This document shows, piece after piece, positions 16,341-25,690 of a stretch of 64,000 nucleotides of DNA. The notes under the pieces were generated by a model. It did not search any database. It had not been told where the DNA came from and saw nothing but the letters and a program-made list of their open reading frames with translations. Where the stretch lies: NCBI RefSeq assembly GCF_019200975.1, contig NZ_JAHTMR010000019.1, positions 1-64,000 on the forward strand. The letters are read 5' to 3'. Every line of letters begins with the position of its first letter. Positions within the stretch are counted from its first letter, which is position 1. The position numbers and the translations under genes are program-made. The stretch is from Pseudomonas sp. PD9R. GTDB taxonomy: Bacteria; Pseudomonadota; Gammaproteobacteria; Pseudomonadales; Pseudomonadaceae.

Positions 16341-17261
16341 ATGCAACTACCGGACATGAACCTGTTGGTCGCCCTCGACGCTTTGCTCGATGAGGGCAGT
16401 GTGGTGGGCGCGGCGCGGCGGATGAACCTCAGCCCGGCGGCCATGAGCCGTACGCTGACGCGCATTCGCGAGGCCATTGGCGATCCGATCCTGGTACGCG
16501 CCGGTCGAGGTTTGGTGCCGACGCCCAAGGCACTGGCGTTGCGCGAGCAGGTACGTGATGTCGTGGAGCAGGCGGCGCTTGTGTTTCGTTCGGCTGATGC
16601 GGTGGAGTTGGGATCATTGCGACGGCGTTTCAGCATTCGCGCCAATGACTTTTTTGTGGGTGTCTACGGTGGCCGGTTGTTCGACACCCTGGACCGCCAG
16701 GCACCGCATTGCGAGCTGCGTTTTGTCCCCGAAGGCGATGGTGATGATGAAGCGCTGCGAGAAGGGCGCATCGACTTGAACATCAGCAATACCCGGCCGA
16801 TGAGCCCGGAAGTGAAGATCCAGAACCTGTTCTCTACCCACTTTGTGGGCCTGGTGCGTGAGGATCATCCGCTGTTCGATGAAGAGATAACCGCCGAGCG
16901 TTACGCCGGTTTTTCCCACATCAGCATGTCCCGTCGCGGGATCGCCCGAGGCCCTATCGATACGGCACTCAATGCCTTGGGGCTGGAGCGGCGGGTGGCG
17001 GTGATTGCACCGAGTTTCCATGCGGCGATGTTTGCCTTGCCGGATTCCGATCTGATTTTGCCGGTGCCCAAGGAGGCGTTGTTGAGCGTGCGGCGCCTGG
17101 GATTGAAGCTGCGCTCGTTCACCTTGCCGATCCCATTGCCTACCTTGATGCTGACCCAGGCCTGGCATCCGCGTTTCGATAAGGACCCGGCTCATCGCTG
17201 GATGCGCGAGACGGTCAAGGCTTGTTGCGATGAGACCTGGCAGGCTTCGCAGCCGGTTTAA
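16341..17261 (+). CDS. LysR-family transcriptional regulator
   Basis: The protein has about 306 residues with an N-terminal winged helix (LPDMNLLVALDALLDEG, then GAARRMNLSPAAMSRTLTRIREAIGDPILVRAG, key helix around residues 24-45) and a LysR effector domain (RIDLNISNTRP, HPLFDEEITAERYAGF). It is transcribed in the same direction as the efflux operon beginning 180 bases downstream, with a REP pair between. Control of that operon is likely by position but not proven. ATG 16341 is preferred over the GTG three codons before. Confidence 0.88.
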   Translation: MQLPDMNLLVALDALLDEGSVVGAARRMNLSPAAMSRTLTRIREAIGDPILVRAGRGLVPTPKALALREQVRDVVEQAALVFRSADAVELGSLRRRFSIRANDFFVGVYGGRLFDTLDRQAPHCELRFVPEGDGDDEALREGRIDLNISNTRPMSPEVKIQNLFSTHFVGLVREDHPLFDEEITAERYAGFSHISMSRRGIARGPIDTALNALGLERRVAVIAPSFHAAMFALPDSDLILPVPKEALLSVRRLGLKLRSFTLPIPLPTLMLTQAWHPRFDKDPAHRWMRETVKACCDETWQASQPV

Positions 17262-17265
17262 AGAT

Positions 17266-17338
17266 CAAAAGATCGCAGCCTTCGGCAGCGCCTACATAGA
17301 TCACCTGTAGGCGCTGCCGAAGGCTGCGATCTTTTGAG
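17266..17338. repeat. REP pair, GATCGCAGCC family
   Basis: This is a near-perfect palindrome, CAAAAGATCGCAGCCTTCGG against CCGAAGGCTGCGATCTTTTG, with a CTACA core. It separates the LysR gene from the efflux promoter region. Confidence 0.85.
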
Positions 17339-17358
17339 CTGATAGTTGTGTTCAGCGC

Positions 17359-17379
17359 ACTTATAAACTGCCAATAAGT
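17359..17379. promoter_or_regulatory. Inverted repeat upstream of efflux operon
   Basis: ACTTAT and ATAAGT are spaced by nine bases, about 65 bases before the MFS start codon. The spacing suits a dimeric regulator such as the adjacent LysR protein. Confidence 0.35.
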
Positions 17380-17443
17380 CAGTTTTCGTCAGGCTACGCC
17401 CTTCATAGAATGCTCCGCTAATGACACCCGGAGCTTGCAGTAC

Positions 17444-18976
17444 ATGACTTCCCTCACGGTCCCGGCACCTCTCGCTGCGACCAGCGCAACCGCCACACCA
17501 CCCATCTTCGGCCTGCGGATCATTATTGGCCTGGTGGGCGTGTTGCTGGCGGTGCTGGTTTCGGGTTTGAACGAAATGGTGACCAAGGTTGCCCTCGCCG
17601 ATATTCGTGGTGGCTTGGCCATAGGCTACGACGAAGGCACCTGGCTGGTCGCCAGTTACGCCGCGACATCGGTGGCCGCCATGGCCTTCGCGCCGTGGTG
17701 CGCGATGACGTTTTCCCTACGGCGTTTCACCCTCTGCGCCATCAGCGCGTTCACCCTGTTGGGGGTGTTGTGTCCTTTGGCGCCGAACTACGAAAGCCTG
17801 TTGGTCTTGCGTACCTTGCAAGGCTTGGCTGGCGGTGCGCTGCCGCCGATGTTGATGACCGTTGCCCTGCGTTTTCTGCCGGCCAACATCAAGCTGTATG
17901 GCCTGGCCGGTTATGCCCTGACGGCGACGTTCGGTCCGGGGCTGGGCACGCCGTTGGCCGGGCTCTGGACCGAGTATGTCGGCTGGCAATGGACCTTTTG
18001 GCAAGTCGTTGCGCCGTGCCTGATTGCGATGGTCGCGGTGGGCTACGGGATTCCGCAGGACCCGCTGCGACTGGAACGCTTCAAGCAGTTCAACTGGCGC
18101 GGCTTGCTGCTGGGTTTTCCGGCGATCTGCATGCTGGTGATCGGCATTCTGCAGGGCAATCGGCTGGACTGGTTCGAATCGAATCTGATCAGCGGATTGC
18201 TGGTGGGCGGGTCGTTACTGCTGGTGTTGTTTCTGATCAATGAGTGGTCGCAGCCGATTCCGTTTTTCAAGATGCAGATGCTTGGCATCCGCAACCTGTC
18301 GTTCGCCCTGCTGACACTGGCCGGAGTGCTGGTGGTGTTGCTGGCGGTGATCATTATTCCGTCCAGTTACCTGGCGCAGGTCCAGGGTTATCGCCCGGTG
18401 CAGACCGCGCCGGTCACGTTGCTGGCGGCGTTGCCGCAATTGATCGCGCTGCCATTGGTGGCGGCGCTGTGCAACCTGCGCCGGGTCGATTGTCGTTGGG
18501 TGCTGGGCATCGGCCTGAGCATGCTGGCGCTGTCCTGCCTCGGCGGTTCGCAACTGACGTCGGCGTGGATTCGCGACGACTTCTATGCGCTGCAACTGCT
18601 GCAAATCTTCGGCCAGCCCATGGCGGTGCTGCCGCTATTGATGCTGGCCACCGGCAGCATCAACCCGATGGACGGGCCGTTCGCGTCGTCCTGGTTCAAC
18701 ACGGTGAAAGGCCTGGCGGCGGTGATCGCCACCGGTGTGCTGGAGACACTGACCACCGCGCGCCTGCACTTTCACTCGACGATGCTGGTGGACCGCCTCG
18801 GCAATTCGCCTCTGGCCGACGCTGACAGTGCAGGCCTTGCCCATCGGCTGCATGAACAGGCCGTGGTGCTGACGGCCGCAGATCTTTATCTGTGCATGGC
18901 CGGCATCGCTGTGGCGCTGATCCTGCTGATTTTCTGGTTGCCGACGCGGATGTATCCGCCGCGCGCACCGACTTGA
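17444..18976 (+). CDS. DHA2-family MFS drug exporter, EmrB-like
   Basis: This 510-residue inner-membrane protein has about 14 TM segments. It begins FGLRIIIGLVGVLLAVLVSGLNEMV and carries the MFS arginine loop in the form APNYESLLVLRTLQGLAGGALPPML, with motif C-like GYALTATFGPGLGTPLAGLW. EmrB proteins use the proton gradient to push drugs through a tripartite complex. The next two genes supply the adaptor and outer-membrane channel. The ATG at 17444 is chosen over an upstream TTG. Confidence 0.9.
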   Translation: MTSLTVPAPLAATSATATPPIFGLRIIIGLVGVLLAVLVSGLNEMVTKVALADIRGGLAIGYDEGTWLVASYAATSVAAMAFAPWCAMTFSLRRFTLCAISAFTLLGVLCPLAPNYESLLVLRTLQGLAGGALPPMLMTVALRFLPANIKLYGLAGYALTATFGPGLGTPLAGLWTEYVGWQWTFWQVVAPCLIAMVAVGYGIPQDPLRLERFKQFNWRGLLLGFPAICMLVIGILQGNRLDWFESNLISGLLVGGSLLLVLFLINEWSQPIPFFKMQMLGIRNLSFALLTLAGVLVVLLAVIIIPSSYLAQVQGYRPVQTAPVTLLAALPQLIALPLVAALCNLRRVDCRWVLGIGLSMLALSCLGGSQLTSAWIRDDFYALQLLQIFGQPMAVLPLLMLATGSINPMDGPFASSWFNTVKGLAAVIATGVLETLTTARLHFHSTMLVDRLGNSPLADADSAGLAHRLHEQAVVLTAADLYLCMAGIAVALILLIFWLPTRMYPPRAPT

Positions 18977-19001
18977 ACGCCTCACTGGAACAGAAGGTTT
19001 T

Positions 19002-20069
19002 ATGACGACTCAATCAAAGCAAAAACTGGCTGTGGGCATCGCCGTCGTGATCGCGGTGGGCGTGCTGATTTGTTTATTGGCGCCCGGCCTGTTCGGTAAA
19101 CGCACGCAACAAAGCACCAATGACGCCTATGTCTCGGCGGACTACACGCTGGTGGTGCCGCGCGTGGCAGGGTTTATCAAGCAAGTGCTGGTGGAAGACA
19201 ACCAGCAGGTCAAGGCCGGGCAGCTGCTGGCGCTGATCGATGACCGGGATTTGCGTGCGGCCGCCGATGCCGCGGCTGCCGAAAGCCTGGTGGCCCAGGC
19301 GCAGCTGCAAAATGCCCGGGCGACCCTTGAACGCCAGGCCTCGATGATTGCGCAGGCGCAGGCGCAGGTTGTATCGGCCAAGGCTGAAATGGCCTTCGCC
19401 GAACATGAACTGAACCGCTATGACCACCTCGCCGGAGTCGGCGCGGGTACGGTGCAGAACGCTCAGCAAGCGCGCACGCGCATCGATCAGGCCAGCGCTC
19501 GGCTGGCCAACGTCAGCGCAGTGCTGGCGGCGGAACGCAAGCAAGTGGACATCCTCACGGCCCAGCGTGATGCGGCCGAAGGTGGCTTGAAACGGGCGCA
19601 AGCGAAACTGGAAATCGCCCGTTATGAGCTGTCCTACACGCGGATCGTTGCGCCGCAGGACGGCATGGTCGGCGAGCGCGCCGTACGCGTTGGCGCCTAT
19701 GTCACGCCGGGCAGCAAACTGCTCGCGGTCGTGCCGCTGGCGCAGGCCTATGTGGTGGCCAATTTTCAGGAAACCCAGTTGACGCATGTGCAGCCGGGCC
19801 AGGACGTGCAAATGCGTGTCGACACCTTTGGCGGCGCGACGCTGAGCGGGCGTGTCGAGAGCATCGCCCCGGCGACTGGCGTGACCTTCGCCTCGGTCAA
19901 GCCGGATAACGCCACCGGCAATTTCACCAAGGTTGTGCAGCGTATTCCGGTGAAAATTGTGCTGGAACCGGGTCAGCCATTGGCTGAGCGGTTGCGTGTG
20001 GGGATGTCGGTGGAGGCCAGTATTGATACGGCCGGTACTGGCGTCGAGCATGAGGTTGCGCAGCGATGA
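19002..20069 (+). CDS. Membrane-fusion protein, EmrA/HlyD family
   Basis: This 355-residue adaptor has one N-terminal TM (KLAVGIAVVIAVGVLICLLAPGLF compressed: residues 7-30), a lipoyl half (VPRVAGFIKQVLVEDNQQVKAGQLLALID), a long alpha-hairpin (QLQNARATLERQASMIAQA and following) and a beta-barrel domain ending in VGMSVEASIDT. It bridges the MFS pump to the outer-membrane channel. The spacing to the MFS gene is 25 bases, and its TGA overlaps the ATG of the downstream gene by four bases. Confidence 0.9.
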   Translation: MTTQSKQKLAVGIAVVIAVGVLICLLAPGLFGKRTQQSTNDAYVSADYTLVVPRVAGFIKQVLVEDNQQVKAGQLLALIDDRDLRAAADAAAAESLVAQAQLQNARATLERQASMIAQAQAQVVSAKAEMAFAEHELNRYDHLAGVGAGTVQNAQQARTRIDQASARLANVSAVLAAERKQVDILTAQRDAAEGGLKRAQAKLEIARYELSYTRIVAPQDGMVGERAVRVGAYVTPGSKLLAVVPLAQAYVVANFQETQLTHVQPGQDVQMRVDTFGGATLSGRVESIAPATGVTFASVKPDNATGNFTKVVQRIPVKIVLEPGQPLAERLRVGMSVEASIDTAGTGVEHEVAQR

Positions 20070-21643
20070 ACTTCAGCGATCACTCATCCTTGTGGCAAGG
20101 GAGCTTGCTCCCGTTCGAGTGCGCAGCACTCGCCGATCTCGGGTCCGCTTCGCGGCCCAACGGGCGCAAGTCCCCTCGCCACAAGGGTTCTATTCAATCA
20201 GTGGTTTTGATGTTGAGCGTTTTTGCTGTTAGTGCCTGCACCGTCGGCCCGGACTTTCACAAACCTCAGGCTCAGCAAGTCAGTGAATGGTCCAAGCCAT
20301 CGAAAGCAGCCGCCAGCCAAGCCGTCACCGACACCATGAACGAGCGCTGGTGGGAGGTCTTCAACGATCCGAAACTCTCGGCCCTCACCCAGCGTGCCCT
20401 GACCGATAACCTCGACCTGAAACTTGCCAGCAGCCGCTTGCAACAAAGCCGTGCCGTGCGCCAGGTGATCACCGCCGACCGTTCCCCGACGACCGCCGCC
20501 ACCGGTAGTTACGCCCGTGAACTCAGCAGCAACAAAGGCTTGATCGATCCTTCGGGGCACAACGGCAATTCAGCGTTCAACCTTTGGGATGCCGGTTTCT
20601 CTGCCTCCTGGGAACTGGATTTCTGGGGCCGGGTGCGCCGTGAAACCGAAGCGGCCGATGCGAATCTGGAAGTAGCGGAAAACGACCGTCGCGGTGTGTT
20701 GTTGTCGGTCCTCGCCGAAACCGCCCAGGACTACATCCAGTTGCGTGGCGTGCAAAACACCCGCGCCGTCACCGAACAAAACCTCGACGTGGCCCGCCAC
20801 AGCCTGAAACTGTCGCAGCTGCGCCTGAGTGACGGTGTGGCGACCGATCTGGATGTCGCCGAAGCCGCCGCTCAGGTCGCGGCCATCGAATCGCGCCTGC
20901 CCGCGTTAGAGCAACGCCAGGCCCAACTGATCAACGCCCTGAGCTTGCTGATGGGCGAACCGCCGCAGGCGCTGACGGCTGAGTTATCCACAGACGCACC
21001 GGTGCCACAAACCCCGCGTCAGGTTGCCATTGGCCTGCCGTCGCAACTGGCCGAACGTCGCCCGGACATCCGCCAGGCCGAAGCTCGTTTGCATGCCGCC
21101 ACCGCGAGCATCGGCGTGGCCAAGGGTGATTTCTATCCGCGCATTACTCTGTCCGGCAATGTCGGTTCGCAAGCCATGCAACTGAGCGATTTCGGTTCGT
21201 GGGGCTCGCGCGCGTTTGGAATCGGCCCGCAGTTCAGTCTGCCGCTGTTCGACGGCGGCCGTTTGCGCGGCGTGCTGAACTTGCGCGAAGCCCAGCAGCA
21301 GGAAGCCGCCATCGCCTACCAGCAAACCGTGCTGCGTGCCTGGCATGAAATCGATGACCAATTGAGCGCCTACAACGCCAGCCAACTGCGCCGCGACAGC
21401 TTGGCCGAAGCCGTGCGCCAGAACCAGATCGCCCTGCGTACCGCGCAACAGCAGTACGTGGAAGGGGTGGTGGACTTCGTCAACGTGCTCACCGTGCAAG
21501 GTGCGTTGCTGGCGACCCAGGAGCAATGGGTGGAAAGTTCGACCGGCGTCTCACTCGCGATGGTCGGGTTGTACAAGGCGCTGGGTGGTGGGTGGGAATC
21601 GGTGTATCCGCTGGCCGTGGAGACAGCGTTTGGCCTAAAGTGA
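20066..21643 (+). CDS. NodT-family outer-membrane efflux lipoprotein with REP-extended N-terminus
   Basis: The mature part is a standard OMF channel: CTVGPDFHKPQ after the lipobox, DRWWEVF-like ERWWEVFNDPKL, two OEP repeats, and WELDFWGRVRRETEA. The lipid-attachment Cys is residue 58 if translation begins at the ATGA junction with the adaptor gene. That is far too deep for a normal lipoprotein signal, because residues 8-40 are encoded by a 99-bp REP-like insert. Alternative starts at GTG 20201 or ATG 20210 leave a signal of 9-12 residues with no positive charge. The channel is probably still made, but its export signal is unusual. Confidence 0.85.
   Translation: MNFSDHSSLWQGSLLPFECAALADLGSASRPNGRKSPRHKGSIQSVVLMLSVFAVSACTVGPDFHKPQAQQVSEWSKPSKAAASQAVTDTMNERWWEVFNDPKLSALTQRALTDNLDLKLASSRLQQSRAVRQVITADRSPTTAATGSYARELSSNKGLIDPSGHNGNSAFNLWDAGFSASWELDFWGRVRRETEAADANLEVAENDRRGVLLSVLAETAQDYIQLRGVQNTRAVTEQNLDVARHSLKLSQLRLSDGVATDLDVAEAAAQVAAIESRLPALEQRQAQLINALSLLMGEPPQALTAELSTDAPVPQTPRQVAIGLPSQLAERRPDIRQAEARLHAATASIGVAKGDFYPRITLSGNVGSQAMQLSDFGSWGSRAFGIGPQFSLPLFDGGRLRGVLNLREAQQQEAAIAYQQTVLRAWHEIDDQLSAYNASQLRRDSLAEAVRQNQIALRTAQQQYVEGVVDFVNVLTVQGALLATQEQWVESSTGVSLAMVGLYKALGGGWESVYPLAVETAFGLK
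20088..20186. repeat. REP-like element inserted in frame
   Basis: The ends are perfect 9-bp inverted repeats (CCTTGTGGC and GCCACAAGG), with GGGAGCTTGCTCCCG and CGCTTCGCG inside. The element is 99 bp long, exactly 33 codons, and lies inside the 5' end of the outer-membrane channel gene. Confidence 0.75.
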
Positions 21644-21659
21644 GCTGAACGTTCCGGCA

Positions 21660-23264
21660 GTGCAGGTGAAAAGAGTGGTCGTGGAGGCGCAGAGAAAAGA
21701 GTGGTTGGCCAAACCCCACCCATCGCTCGCAAACTTGACAGCGACCGGCACAAGGGAGCGGCTGCTATGGTGGGGCGGCGGATCGCTGATCCTGGCGTTG
21801 GCCATCCTGGCCCGGTTTTATGGTCTGACCGCTTCCGCTATTTGGGGTGATGAAGGCTCGAGCCTGATGATGAGCCGGTACTCCCTGGACGGCATCTGGT
21901 TTCACGCCGCCCACGATGTGCATCCACCGCTGTATTTCATGTTGCTGCATGGCTGGATCGGGCTGTTTGGCGATGGCATTTTTTCGATACGCAGCCTGAG
22001 TGCACTGCCGGGTGTCGCCGCCGTCATGCTGGGCATGTGGCTGGTCCGCTTGATCGCCAACCCGCGTGCTGCGTTGCTGGCCGGGTTGATGCTGGCGTTA
22101 TTGCCCACGGCGGTGCGCTACAGCCAGGAAGTGCGGATGTATTCGTGGCTGGGAATGTGGTTGCTCGGCGCCACCATTGCACTGGTGTATTGGGTCAAGC
22201 AACCCCGCCACACCCATGCGCTGGTGATCTACACGCTGCTGATGACTCTCGCGTTTTACACCCACTATTTCACCGCGCTGTGTGTGATCGTCCATTGGGC
22301 CTGGTTGCTGGGCCTGCGCTTGCAATCGACCCAACCCATTAAACACATCACGCGTCCGGCCTGGTGGCTGGCCAATGGGGTGATCGTGTTGATGTTTGCG
22401 CCCTGGCTTCCCAGCCTGGTCGATCTGATCCAGCACATGGACCAGCTCAAGGCCAACGGCGATGTGGGCTGGGAATTGCCGGTCACCCTCAGTTCCCTGC
22501 CGTCGATGGTCTGGGATTTTATGATCCAGGACGATGGGGAACACCTGCCTGGGTTGCTGTTCAGTGCGCTGCCAATAATGTTGCTGGCCGTGATCGTGCT
22601 GACGGTATTGCGTGATCGCAGCCATTATCGTTGGAGTGTTCTGCTGGCGCTCTACACCCTGCTGCCGATGATGTTGGTTTACGGGGTTTCATTTATTTCG
22701 CCGGTGTTCATCGAGCGTTACTTGAACGCCTATGCCCTGGGGCTGCCGTTGATCATGGGGCTGGCTATCGACCGCTTGCTGAACGGTTTTCGTGTCGCGG
22801 CGCTGGGGCTGTTGGTGCTGTTTGTCGGCACCGAACTGGTAGGGTTGAAAACCAATTCCACTGTCGATGTGAATGATCAGACCAGTGTGATGGTCGAGTT
22901 CGTCAACCAGCATTACGTGGCTGGCGACCGAATCGTCATCAGCGACATGCTCTGGTACATGAGTTACGTCTATTACAACCGCACGGATACGGCACCGCTG
23001 CTCTATACCCCGCCCTTGGCCAGCGGAGCGTCGAGTCGTCCGAACGATTACGGTTTCGGTACGCTGGTCAATGGTGACGCCTACAAAATCTACCTCGATC
23101 ACCTCAGTCAACTGCCTGGGGGAACGGGGCGCGTGTGGTTGATCAGCACGGCCGATCAACCTGATGAGTTCGCCCCGCTGCCCGGCGGTTGGCACAAAGT
23201 CGCTGAAACCGCCGCGGGCAACAATCGGGCACGGCTATTCATCACGGGCGCTGACTCGCACTGA
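21660..23264 (+). CDS. GT39-like membrane glycosyltransferase
   Basis: This 534-residue protein has around 10-12 TM segments and the GT-C acidic motif WGDEGSSL (near residue 62) in the first periplasmic loop. HDVHPPLYFMLLHGW follows it, as in ArnT/PMT-like enzymes that use lipid-linked sugars. The C-terminal 130 residues form a soluble periplasmic part. It starts at GTG 21660, 16 bases after the efflux channel, but has no functional tie to it. The acceptor and donor cannot be inferred. Confidence 0.8.
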   Translation: MQVKRVVVEAQRKEWLAKPHPSLANLTATGTRERLLWWGGGSLILALAILARFYGLTASAIWGDEGSSLMMSRYSLDGIWFHAAHDVHPPLYFMLLHGWIGLFGDGIFSIRSLSALPGVAAVMLGMWLVRLIANPRAALLAGLMLALLPTAVRYSQEVRMYSWLGMWLLGATIALVYWVKQPRHTHALVIYTLLMTLAFYTHYFTALCVIVHWAWLLGLRLQSTQPIKHITRPAWWLANGVIVLMFAPWLPSLVDLIQHMDQLKANGDVGWELPVTLSSLPSMVWDFMIQDDGEHLPGLLFSALPIMLLAVIVLTVLRDRSHYRWSVLLALYTLLPMMLVYGVSFISPVFIERYLNAYALGLPLIMGLAIDRLLNGFRVAALGLLVLFVGTELVGLKTNSTVDVNDQTSVMVEFVNQHYVAGDRIVISDMLWYMSYVYYNRTDTAPLLYTPPLASGASSRPNDYGFGTLVNGDAYKIYLDHLSQLPGGTGRVWLISTADQPDEFAPLPGGWHKVAETAAGNNRARLFITGADSH

Positions 23265-23274
23265 ATGGCGGGGT

Positions 23275-24039
23275 TCAAGGTTTCGACGACAAATCCGCCA
23301 TGCCCTTGAGCAATTCGATCGGCAGCGGGAAGACGATGGTCGAGCTTTTGTCACCGGCGATTGAACTCAGGGTCTGCATATAGCGCAACTGCATCGCGCC
23401 GGGCTGACGGCCGAGCATTTCGGCGGCCTGCATGAGTTTCTCCGAGGCCTGCAATTCGCCTTCGGCGTGGATCACCTTGGCCCGGCGTTCGCGCTCCGCC
23501 TCGGCCTGTTTGGCGATGGCGCGGATCATCGATTCGTTGAGGTCCACGTGCTTGATCTCGACGTTGGCCACCTTGATGCCCCAGGCATCGGTCTGCGCGT
23601 CGAGCACTTGCTGGATATCGATGTTCAGCCGTTCGCGCTCGGCCAGCAGTTCATCCAGTTCGTGCTTGCCCAACACCGCGCGCAAGGTGGTTTGCGCCAG
23701 TTGGCTGGTGGCCATGAGGAAGTCTTCGACCTGGATAATCGCCTTCTGCGGATCGAGCACGCGGAAGTACAGCACGGCGTTGACCTTGACCGAGACGTTG
23801 TCACGGGTGATCACGTCTTGCGCCGGCACGTCGAGCACCACGGTGCGCAAGTCGACACGAACCATTTGTTGAACCACCGGAATCAACAGAATCAGGCCGG
23901 GGCCTTTGACCTGCCAGAAGCGCCCGAGCTGGAACACCACCCCGCGCTCGTATTCACGCAGGATGCGGAAAGTCGCCCCCGCCAGTGCGATCAGCAGTAG
24001 CAGCAGCGCGACAAAACCCAGTTGCAGGCCCATGTTCAT
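23275..24039 (-). CDS. Slipin/stomatin-like SPFH membrane protein
   Basis: This 254-residue protein has an N-terminal membrane anchor (LQLGFVALLLLLIALAGATF, 4-23) and then an SPFH domain with REYERGVVFQLGRFWQVKGPGLILLIP and DVPAQDVITRDNVSVKVNAVLYFRV. It ends in a coiled-coil region rich in Ala/Glu/Arg (AKQAEAERERRAKVIHAEGE). Such proteins form membrane rings that scaffold quality control. The ATG overlaps the stop of the NfeD gene by four bases, the classic operon partner. Confidence 0.92.
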   Translation of the reverse strand: MNMGLQLGFVALLLLLIALAGATFRILREYERGVVFQLGRFWQVKGPGLILLIPVVQQMVRVDLRTVVLDVPAQDVITRDNVSVKVNAVLYFRVLDPQKAIIQVEDFLMATSQLAQTTLRAVLGKHELDELLAERERLNIDIQQVLDAQTDAWGIKVANVEIKHVDLNESMIRAIAKQAEAERERRAKVIHAEGELQASEKLMQAAEMLGRQPGAMQLRYMQTLSSIAGDKSSTIVFPLPIELLKGMADLSSKP

Positions 24040-24569
24040 TCTCCAACCGGCACCGCGTCAGTCGCGGCCACTTCCAGCATTAATCCCTTGCGTGCCACCA
24101 CCCGCACTCGTTGCCCGATGTGCAGCGGCTTGGCGCTTGTCACTTGCCAGCGTTCGCCCTGCAAATGCACCCAGCCGTGACAGGCATCGGCCGACTGCAG
24201 CGAGATCACAGCGGTCACGCTGCCCACGAGTCCGGCATCGCCGCTGACGGTGTGGCGCGGTCGGGTTTTCAGGGCACGGATCAGCAGGAAAATCAGCAGC
24301 AACGCGCTGATCAGTCCCAGGCCGATCATCAGCGGAACGGGCAATTGGGCATTGGTCAGAATCACTGCGCCAATCACGAACATCACAATCCCGCCCAGAC
24401 CGATCACGCCGTAATTAGGCACGGCGGCTTCGGCGATCAGGAACGCGATGCCGAAGGTGATCAGCCACATCCCGATGGGGTCGGGAGTCGATAGCCCAAC
24501 TGTGTCTGCGGCCAGAGCTGATCCGCTTGTCGCCAGCAGCAGTGCAACGGCAAAACAACGCGTATTCAC
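24036..24569 (-). CDS. Short NfeD-family membrane protein
   Basis: This 177-residue protein has a signal/TM start (MNTRCFAVALLLATSGSALA), further TM segments (IGMWLITFGIAFLIAEA, GLGGIVMFVIGAVIL, PLMIGLGLISALLLIFLLI) and a C-terminal OB-fold (VGSVTAVISLQSADACHGWVHLQGERW in part). It lacks the protease half of long NfeD proteins. GTG 24569 is chosen because GGAGGG sits seven bases upstream; an ATG at 24590 would itself lack such a site. Confidence 0.88.
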   Translation of the reverse strand: MNTRCFAVALLLATSGSALAADTVGLSTPDPIGMWLITFGIAFLIAEAAVPNYGVIGLGGIVMFVIGAVILTNAQLPVPLMIGLGLISALLLIFLLIRALKTRPRHTVSGDAGLVGSVTAVISLQSADACHGWVHLQGERWQVTSAKPLHIGQRVRVVARKGLMLEVAATDAVPVGE

Positions 24570-24767
24570 GTGACCCTCCGGGAGAGTCATAGGTGGTTCT
24601 GTATACAGTTTAGTTGACCGTTTGATTGTATGAATTTTGCTCAGGTGTCGACGTGTCCAATGGGCGGATTTCCCACCGGATTCGCTCGACCGGCCTAGAC
24701 TTTGACTACGGAGAAAAGCGTTAACCACATCGTCCGCCAGACGTTATCGCGGACACCGAGGTGCATC

Positions 24768-25229
24768 ATGCGTATGGCAAGAACCGTGCAGCGAAGCCTT
24801 GAAAAGGCTCAATGCGAATATGACATCGTCACCCATCCACATTCGGCCAGCAGCCTCGAAACGGCGCGTGTTGCCGGCATTCCTGCCGAGCGGGTGGCCA
24901 AATCGGTACTCCTCGACGACCACCACGGTCATTACTTGATGGCCGTTCTGCCCGCCAGTCGTCACCTGGACCTGAGCAAAGTCCGCAGCACCGGCGAATG
25001 GCAGGTCTCGCGCGAAAGCAATCTGCCGCACCTGTTTGACGATTGCGAACGCGGTGCCGTGCCTGCCCTGGGTGAAGCCTATGGGCTGGATGTAGTCATC
25101 GACCCGCTGCTGACCCGGCAGAAAGACATCTACCTGGAAGCCGGTAACCACATCAACCTGCTGCACATGGACATGCCGCAGTTCCTGAAAATGGTGCCGC
25201 ATGCGGAGGTGCGGGAGTTGAGTCATTAA
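24768..25229 (+). CDS. YbaK/ProX-type aminoacyl-tRNA deacylase
   Basis: The protein has 153 residues and the YbaK fold signature: SSLETARVAGIPAERVAKSVLLDD (around 28-50) with a conserved lysine, HYLMAVLPASRHLDL, and the C-terminal motif YLEAGNHINLLHMD. Such proteins clear mischarged tRNAs in trans. The start at 24768 is set by GAGG five bases upstream. It is divergent from the slipin-NfeD pair and stands alone. Confidence 0.85.
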   Translation: MRMARTVQRSLEKAQCEYDIVTHPHSASSLETARVAGIPAERVAKSVLLDDHHGHYLMAVLPASRHLDLSKVRSTGEWQVSRESNLPHLFDDCERGAVPALGEAYGLDVVIDPLLTRQKDIYLEAGNHINLLHMDMPQFLKMVPHAEVRELSH

Positions 25230-25250
25230 TGACGTTGGTGCCTTTGGCAT

Positions 25251-25317
25251 CGCTTCGCGGGCAAGCCTCGCTCCTACAGGTTTGTGCAGTCCTGTAGGAG
25301 CGAGGCTTGCCCGCGAT
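25251..25317. repeat. REP pair, GCAAGCCTCGCTCC family
   Basis: TTCGCGGGCAAGCCTCGCTCC pairs with an inverted GGAGCGAGGCTTGCCCGCGA over a short loop, between the YbaK and DUF2789 genes. Confidence 0.85.
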
Positions 25318-25363
25318 TGACCGCGCAGCGGTCACCTTCCTGGACATTCCAAAGGAGCCCGAC

Positions 25364-25609
25364 ATGGAGAACCCAACCCACAGCCTCCCATCCCTGTTCA
25401 AACAACTTGGGCTGCCCGACGACGCCGAGAGCATCGACAAATTCATCGCCACCCATTCACCGCTCAAACCGGAACTGCATCTGGCGGATGCGTTTTTCTG
25501 GTCCAAGTGTCAGGCGGATTTTTTGCGCGATGAGGTGCTCGATGACGCCGATTGGGCGGAGGTGGTTGATCAGCTGGATGTGATGTTGAGGAAGGGGCGT
25601 GGGGTGTAG
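25364..25609 (+). CDS. DUF2789 family protein
   Basis: This 81-residue soluble protein matches DUF2789 features: LPSLFKQLGLPDD at the N-terminus, a central LADAFFWSKCQADFLRDEV and DADWAEVVDQLDVMLRKG at the end. AAAGGAG lies six bases before the ATG. The family function is unknown. Confidence 0.85.
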   Translation: MENPTHSLPSLFKQLGLPDDAESIDKFIATHSPLKPELHLADAFFWSKCQADFLRDEVLDDADWAEVVDQLDVMLRKGRGV

Positions 25610-25653
25610 CGATCCGATGGAGAGCAGTTTTCAAGATTGCTGATGCAGTAAAA

Positions 25654-25687
25654 ATAGACCAGAATTACGACCTTATTTGAGGTCTAT
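25654..25687. promoter_or_regulatory. Nested inverted repeats before antitoxin gene
   Basis: ATAGACC (25654-25660) is inverted as GGTCTAT (25681-25687), and GACC (25669-25672) is inverted as GGTC (25681-25684). Phd/YefM-type antitoxins commonly repress their own promoter at such sites. Confidence 0.5.
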
Positions 25688-25690
25688 ATT

